Below are positions 19,246 through 29,605 of a DNA stretch of 64,000 nt, one piece after another. The notes beneath the pieces are model-generated. The model was not told where the DNA came from, did no database searches, and saw only the letters and a list, made by a program, of their open reading frames with translations. The position numbers and the translations under genes were made by a program. The first letter of the stretch is position 1. Each line of letters begins with the position of its first letter. The DNA is from Solibacillus sp. FSL H8-0523 (GTDB lineage Bacteria > Bacillota > Bacilli > Bacillales_A > Planococcaceae): assembly GCF_038051985.1 (NCBI RefSeq), contig NZ_CP150291.1:620001-684000 (forward strand). The letters run 5' to 3'.

Positions 19246-19279
19246 AAAAAAGTCACCTTTAAACGAGGTGGCTTTTTTG
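19246..19279 (+). terminator. Terminator after the IDEAL-domain gene
   Basis: AAAAAAGTCACCT pairs with AGGTGGCTTTTTT (one G-T wobble; 19246-19258 with 19266-19278) around a seven-base loop. Confidence 0.93.
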
Positions 19280-19385
19280 TATGGTGAAAATCGATTTTCG
19301 AATATATGTTCGCAAAATAATCGTCAATTAAAAATGGGTATGTTAAAATAAAATTATGAATACATCGACGGAAAGGACAGCTACT

Positions 19386-21368
19386 ATGACAGAAACGTTT
19401 ACAATTCAGTCCGCCTACAAGCCGGCGGGAGATCAGCCAGAAGCGATTAAAGAGCTTGTAAAAGGCATTCGCGAGGGCAAGCGTCATCAGACATTGCTCG
19501 GCGCTACAGGTACGGGTAAGACGTTTACCATTTCAAATGTGATTAAAGAAATCAATAAACCAACGCTCGTCATGGCACATAACAAAACGCTAGCGGGCCA
19601 ATTATATAGCGAATTTAAAGAGTTTTTCCCAGACAATGCAGTGGAATACTTTGTAAGTTATTATGACTATTTCCAACCGGAAGCGTATGTACCACAAACG
19701 GATACGTATATCGAAAAGGATTCGAGCATCAATGAAGAAATCGATAAACTACGTCACTCCGCAACCGCATCCCTATTTGAACGAAAAGATGTAATTATTA
19801 TCGCGTCCGTTTCATGTATTTACGGGTTAGGGAATCCAGAAGAATACCGGGAGATGTTAGTTTCCATTCGAACGGGTATGGAATTAGAGCGAAATCAGTT
19901 GCTACGCAAATTAGTGGACATTCAGTATGAGCGCAATGATATTAATTTTACGCGCGGAACGTTTCGTGTACGAGGGGATGTCGTTGAGATTTTCCCGGCA
20001 TCTAAAGATGAACACTGCATCCGTATTGAATTTTTCGGTGATGAGGTCGACCGCATTCGTGAAGTGGATGCCTTAACGGGGGAAATAATAGGGGACCGTC
20101 AGCACGTGGCAATTTTCCCAGCATCCCACTTCGTTACGCGTGAAGAGAAGATGAAAGTTGCAATTGAAAATATTGAGCGTGAGCTGGAAGAACGTCTTAA
20201 AACACTAAGATCAGAGGACCGTTTATTAGAAGCGCAGCGCTTAGAGCAGCGTACGAATTATGACTTAGAAATGATGAAGGAAATGGGCTTTTGCTCGGGC
20301 ATCGAAAACTATTCGCGCCATTTAACGTTGCGTGAATCCGGAGCGACGCCGTATACGTTGCTCGATTATTTTCCAAAGGATTTCTTACTTGTAGTTGATG
20401 AAAGTCACGTAACCTTGCCGCAAGTACGCGGGATGTATAACGGGGACCAAGCGCGAAAGAATGTGTTAGTCGACCATGGTTTCCGTTTACCATCAGCGCT
20501 TGATAACCGACCGCTTATGTTCGATGAATTCCAATCGAAGGTGAGTCAGGCAATTTATGTTTCGGCTACGCCAGGTCCTTATGAATTAGAGCATACACCT
20601 GATATGGTGCAGCAAATTATTCGTCCGACTGGCTTACTTGATCCGAACATTGAAGTGCGCCCGATTGAGGGGCAAATTGATGATTTAATCGATGAAATCC
20701 AGGAGCGTATTCGTCGAAATGAACGTGTGTTAATTACAACGTTGACGAAGAAAATGTCCGAGGATTTAACGAATTACTTGAAGGAAATGGGCTTAAAGGT
20801 TGAATATTTACACTCGGAAATTAAAACACTACAACGTATAGAAATCATTCGCGAGCTACGTAAAGGGACGCATGATGTACTCGTAGGAATTAACTTACTG
20901 CGAGAAGGGCTCGATATTCCTGAAGTGTCACTCGTTGCAATTTTAGATGCCGACAAAGAAGGCTTCCTGCGTTCGGAGCGTTCACTGATTCAAACGATTG
21001 GACGTGCTGCACGTAATTCGAATGGCCATGTCATCATGTATGCCAATAATATGACCGATTCTATGAAAAAGGCAATTAGTGAAACGCAGCGTCGTCGTGA
21101 AATTCAAGAGGCTTACAATGAGCAGCATGGGATTACACCGCAAACGATTATCAAAAAAATACCAGAGATTATTCGTGCAACACAGGCGGCTGAACAAGAA
21201 GAAACGTATCTTACAAAAGTAACGGGCGGCAAAAAGCTAACAAAAAAAGAGTTAGTCAAGCTGGTTGAAACATTGGAAGTGGAAATGAAGGAAGCTGCAA
21301 AAGCGTTAGACTTTGAACGTGCAGCGGAATTACGCGATATGATTTTTGAATTGAAGGCAGAGGGGTGA
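19386..21368 (+). CDS. uvrB: Excinuclease ABC subunit B
   Basis: UvrB verifies DNA damage delivered by UvrA and recruits UvrC for dual incision. The 660-residue product has Walker [11 protein letters not shown], the damage-probing beta-hairpin ([21 protein letters not shown]), helicase motifs including [13 protein letters not shown], and the C-terminal UVR motif [17 protein letters not shown] that binds UvrC. ATG 19386 is preceded by GAAAGGA at 19371-19376; the in-frame ATG at 19356 lacks a ribosome site. It is followed after 6 bases by uvrA. No LexA box (GAAC-N4-GTTC) was seen upstream. Confidence 0.97.
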   Translation: MTETFTIQSAYKPAGDQPEAIKELVKGIREGKRHQTLLGATGTGKTFTISNVIKEINKPTLVMAHNKTLAGQLYSEFKEFFPDNAVEYFVSYYDYFQPEAYVPQTDTYIEKDSSINEEIDKLRHSATASLFERKDVIIIASVSCIYGLGNPEEYREMLVSIRTGMELERNQLLRKLVDIQYERNDINFTRGTFRVRGDVVEIFPASKDEHCIRIEFFGDEVDRIREVDALTGEIIGDRQHVAIFPASHFVTREEKMKVAIENIERELEERLKTLRSEDRLLEAQRLEQRTNYDLEMMKEMGFCSGIENYSRHLTLRESGATPYTLLDYFPKDFLLVVDESHVTLPQVRGMYNGDQARKNVLVDHGFRLPSALDNRPLMFDEFQSKVSQAIYVSATPGPYELEHTPDMVQQIIRPTGLLDPNIEVRPIEGQIDDLIDEIQERIRRNERVLITTLTKKMSEDLTNYLKEMGLKVEYLHSEIKTLQRIEIIRELRKGTHDVLVGINLLREGLDIPEVSLVAILDADKEGFLRSERSLIQTIGRAARNSNGHVIMYANNMTDSMKKAISETQRRREIQEAYNEQHGITPQTIIKKIPEIIRATQAAEQEETYLTKVTGGKKLTKKELVKLVETLEVEMKEAAKALDFERAAELRDMIFELKAEG

Positions 21369-21374
21369 CGTTAC

Positions 21375-24242
21375 GTGAAAAATACAGAAATCGTTGTACA
21401 AGGTGCACGTGCACATAACTTGAAAAATATAGATGTCACAATTCCGCGCGACAAAATCGTTGTGGTGACAGGTCTTTCGGGCTCAGGGAAATCTTCGTTA
21501 GCATTTGATACGATTTACGCAGAAGGGCAGCGTCGTTACGTCGAGTCGCTATCTGCTTACGCACGCCAGTTTTTAGGGCAAATGGACAAGCCGGATGTGG
21601 ATACGATTGAGGGGCTGTCACCAGCGATTTCAATCGACCAAAAAACAACGAGCCGTAATCCGCGCTCAACAGTTGGGACCGTTACCGAAATTTATGATTA
21701 CTTGCGTCTGCTATTCGCGCGTATTGGCAAGGCGTATTGCCCGACACATGGTGTTGAAATTTCATCGCAAACAATCGAGCAAATGGTAGATCGTTTAATG
21801 GAATATCCAGAACGTACGAAAATTCAGCTGCTTGCACCTGTAATTGAAGGCAAAAAAGGCACACATGTGAAGCTGATAGAAGACTTGAAAAAGCAAGGTT
21901 TTGTACGGATTCGTCTAAACGGAGAGCTACGTGATTTAGACGATCATATCGAGCTTGATAAAAACAAAAAGCATACGATTGAAGTTGTCGTGGACCGTGT
22001 TGTCATGAAAGAAGGCATTGAATCGCGTTTAAGTGATTCGCTAGAGGCTGCATTAAAAATTGCAGAGGGCCGTGTGTTAGTTGATGTGATGGAGCATGAG
22101 GAGCTGCTTTTTAGTGAGCATCATGCCTGCCCGCAATGTGGGTTTTCAATTGGAGAGTTAGAGCCACGTATGTTCTCGTTCAACAGTCCGTTCGGGGCAT
22201 GTCCGTCTTGTGATGGCTTAGGCAGCACCGACAAAGCCGACCTTGATTTAGTTATTCCGGATTGGGACTTATCGTTGTTAGAAAATGCAATTGCACCGTG
22301 GCAATCGGTGTCGTCGAACTATTATCCACAGCTATTAGCATCGGTTTGTCTCCATTATGACATTCCAATGGATGTACCGGTGAAGGATATTCCAAAGGCG
22401 CAAATGGATAAGATCTTGTACGGCTCAGGGAAAGAAAAAATTCGATTTGACTATACAAATGATTACGGTAGTATGCATAAAAAGGATGTTGTGTTTGAAG
22501 GGGTCATTCCCAATATCGAACGCCGCTATAAAGATTCGTCATCGGATTATACACGGGAAGCGATGCAAAAATTTATGACCGAACAGCCATGCGTGTCGTG
22601 TAAGGGGCATCGTTTAAAGCCGGAGACACTTGCGGTTAAAATTCAAGATCAAAATATTTCAGAAGCCACGCGCCATTCGATTCAAGAAATGTATGATTTC
22701 TTTAGTTCAGTGGAGCTAACGGAAAAAGAAAAGCAAATTGCGAAATTAATTATTCGTGAAGTCATCGAGCGGTTGAGATTTTTACTTGATGTGGGCTTGA
22801 ATTATTTAACGTTAGCGCGAAATGCCGGCTCATTATCCGGTGGTGAGGCACAGCGCATTCGTTTAGCGACGCAAATTGGGTCGCGTTTATCAGGCGTACT
22901 GTATATTTTAGACGAGCCGTCGATTGGGCTACATCAACGTGACAATGATCGCCTCATTGCGACGCTTGAAAATATGCGTGATTTAGGCAATACGCTTATT
23001 ATTGTGGAGCATGATGAAGATACAATGATGGCTGCGGACCATTTAATTGATATTGGGCCGGGTGCTGGGGTGCATGGTGGGCAAATTATTGCACAGGGGA
23101 CACCGAAGCAGGTCATGAAAAACAAAGACTCGATTACCGGGCAATATTTAAGTGGGAAGAAGTTTATTCCATTGCCACAGGAGCGCCGCAAGTCAGATGG
23201 TCGTAAAATTACGATTAAAGGCGCAGCGGAAAACAACTTGAAAAAGGTGAATGTCGATATTCCACTTGGTCAATTTATCGCTGTCACAGGGGTTTCTGGT
23301 TCAGGGAAATCGACATTAGTAAATGAGATTTTATATAAATCGTTAGCTTCAAAATTAAACCGCGCGAAGATGAAGCCGGGTGCACATAAATCAATTGAAG
23401 GCCTAGAGCAGCTTGAAAAAGTAATCGAAGTCGACCAATCACCAATTGGCCGTACACCACGTTCAAACCCAGCGACCTATATCGGGGTGTTTGATGATAT
23501 CCGCGATGTGTTTGCGATGACGAATGAAGCGAAGATACGCGGCTATAAAAAAGGACGCTTCTCATTTAATGTAAAAGGTGGACGCTGTGAAGCTTGTCGC
23601 GGAGACGGGATTATCAAAATCGAGATGCACTTCTTACCAGATGTGTATGTGCCATGTGAAATTTGTCACGGTAAGCGCTATAACCGCGAAACATTAGAAG
23701 TGAAATATAAAGAAAAAAATATTGCAGACATTTTAGAAATGACGGTGGAGGATGCACTGGAGTTTTTCGGCAACTTACCAAAAATTCAGCGTAAACTGCA
23801 AACGATTGTTGACGTGGGGCTGGGCTATGTGAAGCTTGGTCAGCCGGCGACAACCCTTTCAGGTGGGGAGGCGCAGCGTGTCAAACTCGCATCCGAATTA
23901 CATCGCCGCTCCAACGGGAAATCATTCTACATTTTAGACGAGCCAACAACAGGTCTACATGTGGATGATATCGCACGGTTATTAAAGGTGTTACAGCGTT
24001 TAGTCGACAATGGGGAGACGGTGCTAGTCATTGAGCATAATTTAGATGTCATTAAAACCGTCGACCATATTATTGATTTAGGTCCTGAAGGTGGCGATGG
24101 TGGTGGCACGATTTTAGCAACGGGTACACCAGAGCAAATTGCTGAGGTGAAGGGAAGCTATACGGGACACTACTTAAAGCCGATCTTAGAACGTGAGCGT
24201 GCACGGATGGATGACAAAATTGAACATGCAAAAGGTAAATAA
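21375..24242 (+). CDS. uvrA: Excinuclease ABC subunit A
   Basis: UvrA is the dimeric ABC-type ATPase that scans DNA for bulky lesions. The 955-residue product has two ATP-binding modules: [10 protein letters not shown] with [14 protein letters not shown], then [10 protein letters not shown] with [16 protein letters not shown]. Zinc-finger cysteines are present (CPQCGF...CPSCDG and CEACRGDG...CEICHG). The start is GTG 21375, with AGAGGGGTGA overlapping the uvrB stop. It is co-transcribed with uvrB, and no clear terminator follows before the next promoter. Confidence 0.97.
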   Translation: MKNTEIVVQGARAHNLKNIDVTIPRDKIVVVTGLSGSGKSSLAFDTIYAEGQRRYVESLSAYARQFLGQMDKPDVDTIEGLSPAISIDQKTTSRNPRSTVGTVTEIYDYLRLLFARIGKAYCPTHGVEISSQTIEQMVDRLMEYPERTKIQLLAPVIEGKKGTHVKLIEDLKKQGFVRIRLNGELRDLDDHIELDKNKKHTIEVVVDRVVMKEGIESRLSDSLEAALKIAEGRVLVDVMEHEELLFSEHHACPQCGFSIGELEPRMFSFNSPFGACPSCDGLGSTDKADLDLVIPDWDLSLLENAIAPWQSVSSNYYPQLLASVCLHYDIPMDVPVKDIPKAQMDKILYGSGKEKIRFDYTNDYGSMHKKDVVFEGVIPNIERRYKDSSSDYTREAMQKFMTEQPCVSCKGHRLKPETLAVKIQDQNISEATRHSIQEMYDFFSSVELTEKEKQIAKLIIREVIERLRFLLDVGLNYLTLARNAGSLSGGEAQRIRLATQIGSRLSGVLYILDEPSIGLHQRDNDRLIATLENMRDLGNTLIIVEHDEDTMMAADHLIDIGPGAGVHGGQIIAQGTPKQVMKNKDSITGQYLSGKKFIPLPQERRKSDGRKITIKGAAENNLKKVNVDIPLGQFIAVTGVSGSGKSTLVNEILYKSLASKLNRAKMKPGAHKSIEGLEQLEKVIEVDQSPIGRTPRSNPATYIGVFDDIRDVFAMTNEAKIRGYKKGRFSFNVKGGRCEACRGDGIIKIEMHFLPDVYVPCEICHGKRYNRETLEVKYKEKNIADILEMTVEDALEFFGNLPKIQRKLQTIVDVGLGYVKLGQPATTLSGGEAQRVKLASELHRRSNGKSFYILDEPTTGLHVDDIARLLKVLQRLVDNGETVLVIEHNLDVIKTVDHIIDLGPEGGDGGGTILATGTPEQIAEVKGSYTGHYLKPILERERARMDDKIEHAKGK

Positions 24243-24264
24243 TTTAAATTCTCCAGAGCGCAAA

Positions 24265-24295
24265 TGAAACTTTTTGTCCTCCCTCCTCGTATAAT
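24265..24295 (+). promoter_or_regulatory. Sigma-W-type ECF promoter for the YvlB-like gene
   Basis: TGAAAC (24265-24270), a 17-base spacer and CGTA (24288-24291) match the extracytoplasmic sigma-W consensus TGAAAC-N16/17-CGTA. A TATAAT overlaps at 24290-24295 but has no matching -35. In B. subtilis the yvlABCD operon is a known sigma-W target, so the match fits the gene downstream. Confidence 0.7.
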
Positions 24296-24327
24296 AAATA
24301 GATACGAAGAGAGGGAGGAATTTTTTT

Positions 24328-25533
24328 ATGCAAGAACAACGTAAACGCATTTTACAATTAGTTGAAAATGGTACTATTACAGCTGACGAGGCCATTGTAT
24401 TACTAGAAAAGTTATCAGCGAAAAACGAATCCACTCCGCCAACAGTACAGCCTGTCGTACCATCGACAGAAAAAGAGGACGAGCCCTTTAAGGCAGAGCC
24501 ATTTGAAGAAGCTAAAAAAGATGAAAGTAAAAAAACAGGATTTGAAGATATTTTCGGCAAATCATTTAACGATAAAGAATTTAATCAAAAAGTAGAAGAT
24601 TTTATGGGCGATATTAAAAAGGATTTATCACAGTTTAGCACGCGTATGACGGGCATTGTTGGCGCGGCCTTAACGAAGCTAAAGGACCTTGATATCGAAA
24701 CGCCATTTGGTGAAAAAGTGGATTTCGCGAAAACATACGCTTACCCAGCAACGGAAGTTCGTAGCATCGAACTAGATATCGCGAACGGAAAAATCGATGT
24801 TGTTAAAGCAATGGATGAATTAGTGACCGTGCAAGTGACGGGTAAAGCGCAATTAAAAGGAACAGAAGAAGAAACAATCGCGCAAATTACCGAAGAGCTT
24901 GTAACGAAGACAGAAGATAAAATCCACATGAAATCTGAAAATAAGTTCACGCAAATTAAAGTGAAAATCGCTATCCCAGAAAAGCATTATGACGTATTTA
25001 TCGCACGTTTACTTACAGGTTCGATTTCTGTAGAGAACCTAGATGCGAAGCTCATTAAAGCGCGTACGTATAACGGAACGATTCGTTTAGAGGAGTCGAC
25101 GTTTGATCATGCGGAACTGCAAACGAGCAACGGGGCAGTTGAAGCGCGTAAGATTAAAGGTGATGATTTAGAAATCGAAACAGCAAACGGCCGCATTTAT
25201 GTGGACGGTGAACTTAAAGAAGTCGAAGCAGAATCGATGAACGGCACAGTCGCGATTACGACAACGAGCAAGGAAGCCCATAAGCTAAAAGCGCGTGCAT
25301 TAGCGGGTTCAGTAGAGATTTATGTGCCAAAAACAGTCGCATTAGAAGGACAAATCTACTCGAACTTCGGGAAAGCAGATGTCGGCTTAAGCGACGCAAA
25401 GTTATATGAGGAAGAAGAACAATTCCTTTTAAAATCAGTACGCTTCACGAAAGAATTAGAAGGCGCGAAGCTCTTAAAAATTACGGGTGAATCACGTACA
25501 GGTACGGTGCTTGTGCGTTATACACTGCAATAA
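24328..25533 (+). CDS. DUF4097 beta-repeat protein, YvlB-like
   Basis: This 401-residue protein is probably cytosolic or membrane-peripheral, with no signal peptide. Residues ~1-32 (RKRILQLVENGTITADEAIVLLEKL) form the helical SHOCT-like module typical of these proteins. An acidic, low-complexity linker follows, and residues ~130-400 form a DUF4097 beta-helix with repeated TYNGTI / TSNGAV / TANGRI / SMNGTV strands. In B. subtilis yvlB lies in a sigma-W envelope-stress operon near uvrBA. Here it stands alone, without visible yvlA, yvlC or yvlD. The molecular function is unknown. Confidence 0.85.
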   Translation: MQEQRKRILQLVENGTITADEAIVLLEKLSAKNESTPPTVQPVVPSTEKEDEPFKAEPFEEAKKDESKKTGFEDIFGKSFNDKEFNQKVEDFMGDIKKDLSQFSTRMTGIVGAALTKLKDLDIETPFGEKVDFAKTYAYPATEVRSIELDIANGKIDVVKAMDELVTVQVTGKAQLKGTEEETIAQITEELVTKTEDKIHMKSENKFTQIKVKIAIPEKHYDVFIARLLTGSISVENLDAKLIKARTYNGTIRLEESTFDHAELQTSNGAVEARKIKGDDLEIETANGRIYVDGELKEVEAESMNGTVAITTTSKEAHKLKARALAGSVEIYVPKTVALEGQIYSNFGKADVGLSDAKLYEEEEQFLLKSVRFTKELEGAKLLKITGESRTGTVLVRYTLQ

Positions 25534-25542
25534 TAGGACGTG

Positions 25543-25584
25543 AAGCCCACTTGCAAGGTTAGTACTTGCAGGTGGGCTTTTTTC
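25543..25584 (+). terminator. Terminator after the YvlB-like gene
   Basis: A 15-bp stem (25543-25557 with 25565-25579, one mismatch) is built on AAGCCCAC / GTGGGCTT and followed by T residues. Confidence 0.93.
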
Positions 25585-25820
25585 TATGATTGAGAAGGAT
25601 TTTCAATAAATATGTCGAACAATACATAAGTCCGAATGTTTATTATATTAATAAAATTTTATGTAACAAAAATATGACAAAGTACATCAGATATTTCAAA
25701 TGGTGCGTGAAATTTAGCAAGAAATCAATCTGTAAATGGCGCGTGAATCGTCTGTAGTGCATTAAAAATGTGCACACGCTTACAATGAAAAGAAATTGTA
25801 ATAATTTTATAGCTTGAAAG

Positions 25821-25829
25821 TGCTATAAT
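25821..25829 (+). promoter_or_regulatory. Extended -10 promoter for ftsE
   Basis: TGC-TATAAT (25821-25829) is an extended -10 about 50 bases before ftsE. No -35 is seen at standard spacing. The rest of the 296-bp gap is A/T-rich; it contains a short direct repeat (AAATGG-GCGTGAA, two copies 40 bases apart) of unknown meaning. Confidence 0.5.
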
Positions 25830-25880
25830 AAAAAGGATAAATTTAATTTTTAAGACACAAGAACTTAGGTGGTTTCGTTA

Positions 25881-26567
25881 ATGATTCAAATGAATAATGT
25901 AGTCAAAAAGTATCCTAATGGCGTTGTCGCTGCGAACGGGATTACGATTGAAATAAAAAAAGGTGAATTCGTTTATGTTGTAGGTCCAAGTGGTGCGGGG
26001 AAGTCGACATTTATTAAATTGATGTACCGTGAAGAAAAGCCAACTTCGGGCGATGTGTTGATTAACAATATTAACTTACGCACGTTAAAAAATGGACGTG
26101 TACCTTTTTTACGACGTCAATTAGGCGTAGTATTCCAAGATTTTAAATTGCTACCACGTTTAACGGTTTATGAAAACGTAGCGTTTGCAATGGAAGTAAT
26201 TGAAGAACAGCCAAAAGTTATCCGCAAGCGTGTGATGGAAGTGTTAGAGCTTGTTGGATTAAAACATAAAGTACGTATGTTTCCAAGCGAACTTTCAGGT
26301 GGAGAACAGCAGCGTGTGTCGATTGCCCGCTCGATTGTGAACCGTCCGAAAGTAATGATAGCGGACGAGCCTACAGGGAACCTTGATCCAGAAACGTCTT
26401 GGGAAATTATGAATATTTTTGAGGAAATTAATCGTCAAGGGACAACGATTGTCATGGCGACACATAACCGTGAAATCGTTAATACGATTCGTAAACGAGT
26501 TATTGCAATTGAAGGCGGCATGATTGTGCGCGATGAGTACGGGGGGGACTACGGCTATGAAGGGTAG
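25881..26567 (+). CDS. ftsE: Cell-division ABC transporter ATPase FtsE
   Basis: FtsE powers FtsX, which in Bacillus activates the wall hydrolase CwlO. The 228-residue ATPase has Walker A GPSGAGKST, Q-loop FQDFKLLP, signature LSGGEQQR, Walker B VMIADEPTGNLD and the H-loop ATHN. ATG 25881 follows AGGTGG by 8 bases; upstream in-frame starts overlap that site. The end overlaps ftsX by 11 bases, implying translational coupling. Confidence 0.97.
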   Translation: MIQMNNVVKKYPNGVVAANGITIEIKKGEFVYVVGPSGAGKSTFIKLMYREEKPTSGDVLINNINLRTLKNGRVPFLRRQLGVVFQDFKLLPRLTVYENVAFAMEVIEEQPKVIRKRVMEVLELVGLKHKVRMFPSELSGGEQQRVSIARSIVNRPKVMIADEPTGNLDPETSWEIMNIFEEINRQGTTIVMATHNREIVNTIRKRVIAIEGGMIVRDEYGGDYGYEG

Positions 26568-27453
26568 AACGCTCGTACGCCATTTTAGAGAAAGTTTTAA
26601 GTCATTAGGGCGTAACAGCTGGATGACGATTGCATCAGTTAGTGCCGTAACAGTTACGTTATTATTAGTCGGTGTGTTTGCAGTCATCATGATGAACTTA
26701 AATAAAGTTGCAACAGATTTAGAAAACGACGTGGAAATTCGCGTCATGATTGATATTATTCCAGATGCAGCAGAAGCTAAATTAGCAGAAGACCATTTGA
26801 TTAATGAAATTCACAGCTTGCTAGATGTTGATGAAGTTACATATTCTTCAAAGGAAGAAGAATTAAATAAGCTAATTAAAGATTTTGGCGATGAACTAAG
26901 TCTATTTGAGCAAAACAATCCGTTATATAACGTGTTATATGTAAAGGCGGTAGATCCGCTGAAAACGGCGGAAGTCGCGAAGCAAATTGATAGCTTCGAT
27001 AATACACAAGAGGTTAAATATGGAGAAGGCAAAGTCGAAAAGCTGTTCAACTTTTTAGAAATTGCGCGTAATGTCGGACTTGTGTTAATTTTAGGTTTAT
27101 TATTTACAGCGATGTTCTTAATTTCAAATACGATTCGTATTACGATTATTGCACGTAAAGATGAAATCGAAATTATGAAATTAGTAGGGGCAACCAATTC
27201 ATTTGTGCGTATTCCATTTGTATTAGAAGGCATGTGGCTAGGTATTATTGGCTCAATTATTCCAATTGCCGTTGTATCGGTTGCTTACTATAAAATACAT
27301 GAATTATTATCGCCGCGCTTAAAGGGCGAGCTATTCCAACTGTTAGACGTAACACCACTGTTATACCAAGTGAACGGCATGATTTTACTCATCGGCGTCT
27401 TCATCGGCGTCTGGGGCAGTTTCATGTCTGTACGTAAATTCTTAAAAGTATAG
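26557..27453 (+). CDS. ftsX: Cell-division protein FtsX
   Basis: FtsX is the membrane partner of FtsE and transmits ATP hydrolysis to an extracellular peptidoglycan hydrolase. The 298-residue product has a TM helix at about 25-45, a ~125-residue extracellular domain (VEIRVMIDIIPDAAEAK onward), then three TM helices with the FtsX-typical RITIIARKDEIEIMKLVGAT loop. ATG 26557 (MKGRTLVRHFRESFKSLGRN) lies within the last codons of ftsE; the longer frame from 26524 is rejected because it would lengthen the overlap without a better ribosome site. Confidence 0.96.
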   Translation: MKGRTLVRHFRESFKSLGRNSWMTIASVSAVTVTLLLVGVFAVIMMNLNKVATDLENDVEIRVMIDIIPDAAEAKLAEDHLINEIHSLLDVDEVTYSSKEEELNKLIKDFGDELSLFEQNNPLYNVLYVKAVDPLKTAEVAKQIDSFDNTQEVKYGEGKVEKLFNFLEIARNVGLVLILGLLFTAMFLISNTIRITIIARKDEIEIMKLVGATNSFVRIPFVLEGMWLGIIGSIIPIAVVSVAYYKIHELLSPRLKGELFQLLDVTPLLYQVNGMILLIGVFIGVWGSFMSVRKFLKV

Positions 27454-27534
27454 ATCGATGTTGCAAAAGCTCAAAAAACGCATCTAAGACAAACTGAAGA
27501 GAAAACCAATATGCGTTTAGGGGGAAATTAGGTT

Positions 27535-28833
27535 TTGAAGAAGCTAAATACACGTTCATTTAAACTACTTGCTGTACTACTCGCATGCGTATTATTCATT
27601 CAAATGCCAGCAGCCTATGCAGCAAGTTTAGATGACTTGAAAAAAGAGCGTAGCGAGCTTGAGGCTCAGAAAAAAGCCTTAAATAAATCGCTCCAACAAA
27701 AAACAAATGAATTAAAAACCAATCAAAATCATCAAGAAGAGCTCATTTCACAATTAGAGAAAATCGGAGCGGAAATTAATACGACAAACCATAATATTGC
27801 AGTAGTAGAGTTAGATATTGAAATTGCCAATCAAGAAATTGACGATTTAGAAAAAGATATCGAAGCGTTACAAGAAAAAATCAAACAACGTGATGCACTG
27901 CTACGTGAACGTGCACGTGCCATCCAAACAGGCGGTACGGTAAGCTATATCGATGTATTGCTTGGCGCAAACAGCTTCGTTGATTTTATTGACCGATTTT
28001 CGGCAGTCAGTACGTTAATGGATGCGGATCGTCAAATTATGCGTGAGCAAAAGGAAGACCAAGAAAAGCTAGAAATTCAAAAGGCTGAATTGATTGCGAA
28101 AAAAGAAAATTTAGAAGCGAACAAAGCAGAGCTAGAAAAATTAAAAGCCCACCTTGTGCAAAAAAAGAAAGAAAAAAATAAGTTAGTGGACGACCTTGAA
28201 AAAGAGGAAGCCCGTTTACACGATCAAAAAGAACAACTTGAAACACATATTCATGAAACAATTGAGTTAAGTAAAGAAACCGAAGCACAAATGAAGAAAG
28301 AGCAAGATCGTTTACTTGAAATTGCACGTAAAAAGGCATTAGAAAAAGCGGCTGCGAAGAAAAAGCAACAACAACAAAGTAGTGTGTCAGCTGGTTCAGG
28401 GAACTTACCAACTGTATCAGCAGGTACATGGACAAGACCGGCTGCTGGACGCTTTACTTCAGGCTTCGGTCGTCGTGATATCGGCCCAATCGGTAGTAAA
28501 AATCACTTAGGTGTTGATATTGCCAATTCAATTGGTACACCAGTCATTGCAGCAGCAGACGGCGTTGTGTCGTATGTTGGAACGATGAACGGTTACGGTA
28601 AATTGGTAATGGTCACACACTCATTAGATGGCGCCCAGTTTACAACAGTGTATGCACACTTAAGTGGTTTTACATCAAGCGTTGGTGATGTTGTATCAAA
28701 AGGTGACCAAATTGCGAGAATGGGGAATACCGGGAACTCAACTGGCCCACACTTACACTTTGAAATTCACGTAGGTGAATGGAACGGTAAACGTTCAAAC
28801 GCAGTAAACCCATTACGCTATATTTCGTTATAA
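27535..28833 (+). CDS. Secreted coiled-coil M23 murein hydrolase, CwlO/PcsB-like
   Basis: This 432-residue exported protein has a signal peptide of about 1-29 (ending PAAYAAS), a long coiled coil (about 30-285, with a gap YIDVLLGANSFVDFIDRFSAV typical of PcsB/CwlO-type N-domains), a short Ser/Gln linker, and a C-terminal LytM/M23 peptidase domain (about 300-430) with zinc motifs NHLGVDIAN and HLHFEIH. CwlO itself has an NlpC/P60 domain, so this is an EnvC-like architecture. Position right after ftsEX suggests FtsX controls it. The start is TTG 27535 with AGGGGGA nine bases upstream. Confidence 0.9.
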   Translation: MKKLNTRSFKLLAVLLACVLFIQMPAAYAASLDDLKKERSELEAQKKALNKSLQQKTNELKTNQNHQEELISQLEKIGAEINTTNHNIAVVELDIEIANQEIDDLEKDIEALQEKIKQRDALLRERARAIQTGGTVSYIDVLLGANSFVDFIDRFSAVSTLMDADRQIMREQKEDQEKLEIQKAELIAKKENLEANKAELEKLKAHLVQKKKEKNKLVDDLEKEEARLHDQKEQLETHIHETIELSKETEAQMKKEQDRLLEIARKKALEKAAAKKKQQQQSSVSAGSGNLPTVSAGTWTRPAAGRFTSGFGRRDIGPIGSKNHLGVDIANSIGTPVIAAADGVVSYVGTMNGYGKLVMVTHSLDGAQFTTVYAHLSGFTSSVGDVVSKGDQIARMGNTGNSTGPHLHFEIHVGEWNGKRSNAVNPLRYISL

Positions 28834-28878
28834 AATTCATCACGTAAGAGTAACTTTTCTAATAAAATTTTACTTGAT

Positions 28879-29037
28879 TGATTGGTGGGCAATGGCATGA
28901 CAGCAATATGGTCACGTGGTACGTGTCCATACTACTGTCTTTAATGCCGTTTGCGATGCCCGCCAATTCATCATTTTTCCCTCGTCATAAAGTTAAGAGC
29001 GCAAAATCAAGCCGCTTGCGCTTACGCGAGGCGGCGG
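28879..29037 (-). repeat. Composite palindromic repeat B+C, copy 2 (inverted)
   Basis: This is the reverse-complement counterpart of the unit at 16509-16667: part C at 28879-28966, then part B at 29005-29037. Part C is over 85% identical by eye, including the inner AAAGACAGTAGTATGGACAC core; the spacer between C and B differs. It lies in a 770-bp gap. Confidence 0.88.
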
Positions 29038-29090
29038 AGAGTAAAAAAGGCACGCTACTTTAATTGAATATGCTGGAATTTTGGCTCTGC

Positions 29091-29131
29091 TATAGAAAAG
29101 AACGCTCTTTATTAGAGGGTTCTTTTCTATA
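29091..29131. terminator. Long hairpin, possible bidirectional terminator
   Basis: TATAGAAAAGAAC...GTTCTTTTCTATA forms an 18-bp stem with one internal G-G mismatch around a five-base loop. It is T-rich after the stem on the plus strand. It could end transcription from the M23 gene 260 bases upstream. Confidence 0.55.
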
Positions 29132-29267
29132 TTAATTTTGATTAAAAATAGCATGATTTGAAAGAAATAACTTTTCAAATTACTTGCTTCATCATTTTAC
29201 TAAAGTAAAGTGGCGCTGAGTAAAGGGAGATTTTAAATAAAATTGCTTCAAAGAATAGAGTTGTACG

Positions 29268-29462
29268 GAGTGGAGGGGTGGACTTCTAGGGGATTAAGCG
29301 TGCGCGGAAAATCCACTAATTACTTGCCGACATGTTGGCAAGTAATTAGTTAGTTGGAGCCACGCCCCCAGAAAAGCCTGCCCCGGAACGCAGTACAATG
29401 GACGTGAGCTTAAAATCATCTCGCATTAACGTGTATTCCCCGTAGCGTAGCAGAACGGATTT
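29268..29462 (-). repeat. Intergenic structured repeat family A, copy 3 (inverted, extended)
   Basis: This matches the reverse complement of copy 1 in its arms (GCGTGCGCGGAAAATCCA and TAGTTGGAGCC) but carries a different central hairpin: CTAATTACTTGCC / GGCAAGTAATTAG, 13 perfect pairs at 29316-29328 and 29337-29349. The far arm seems interrupted by about 50 extra bases before CGTAGCAGAACGGATT. Confidence 0.8.
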
Positions 29463-29499
29463 TATAAAAAAGATTTAGTTAAATACCCAAATACATTTC

Positions 29500-29545
29500 A
29501 AAAAGGCAAAACTTTGAAAATTTAAAAGTTTTGCCTTTTTCTTTT
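29500..29545 (+). terminator. Strong terminator before the ResA-like gene
   Basis: A perfect 16-bp stem AAAAAGGCAAAACTTT / AAAGTTTTGCCTTTTT (29500-29515 with 29525-29540) is followed by CTTTTG. It lies only 60 bases before the next start codon and shields that gene from read-through. Confidence 0.9.
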
Positions 29546-29605
29546 GAATAATTTTCAAATAGATATGATATGGTACTATTAGAAACAAATCGCGAGGTGT
29601 AAAAC

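Noticed and set aside
25690-25745. Short direct repeat before ftsE (AAATGG-GCGTGAA twice)
   Set aside because: Only two imperfect copies and no known operator; probably chance.
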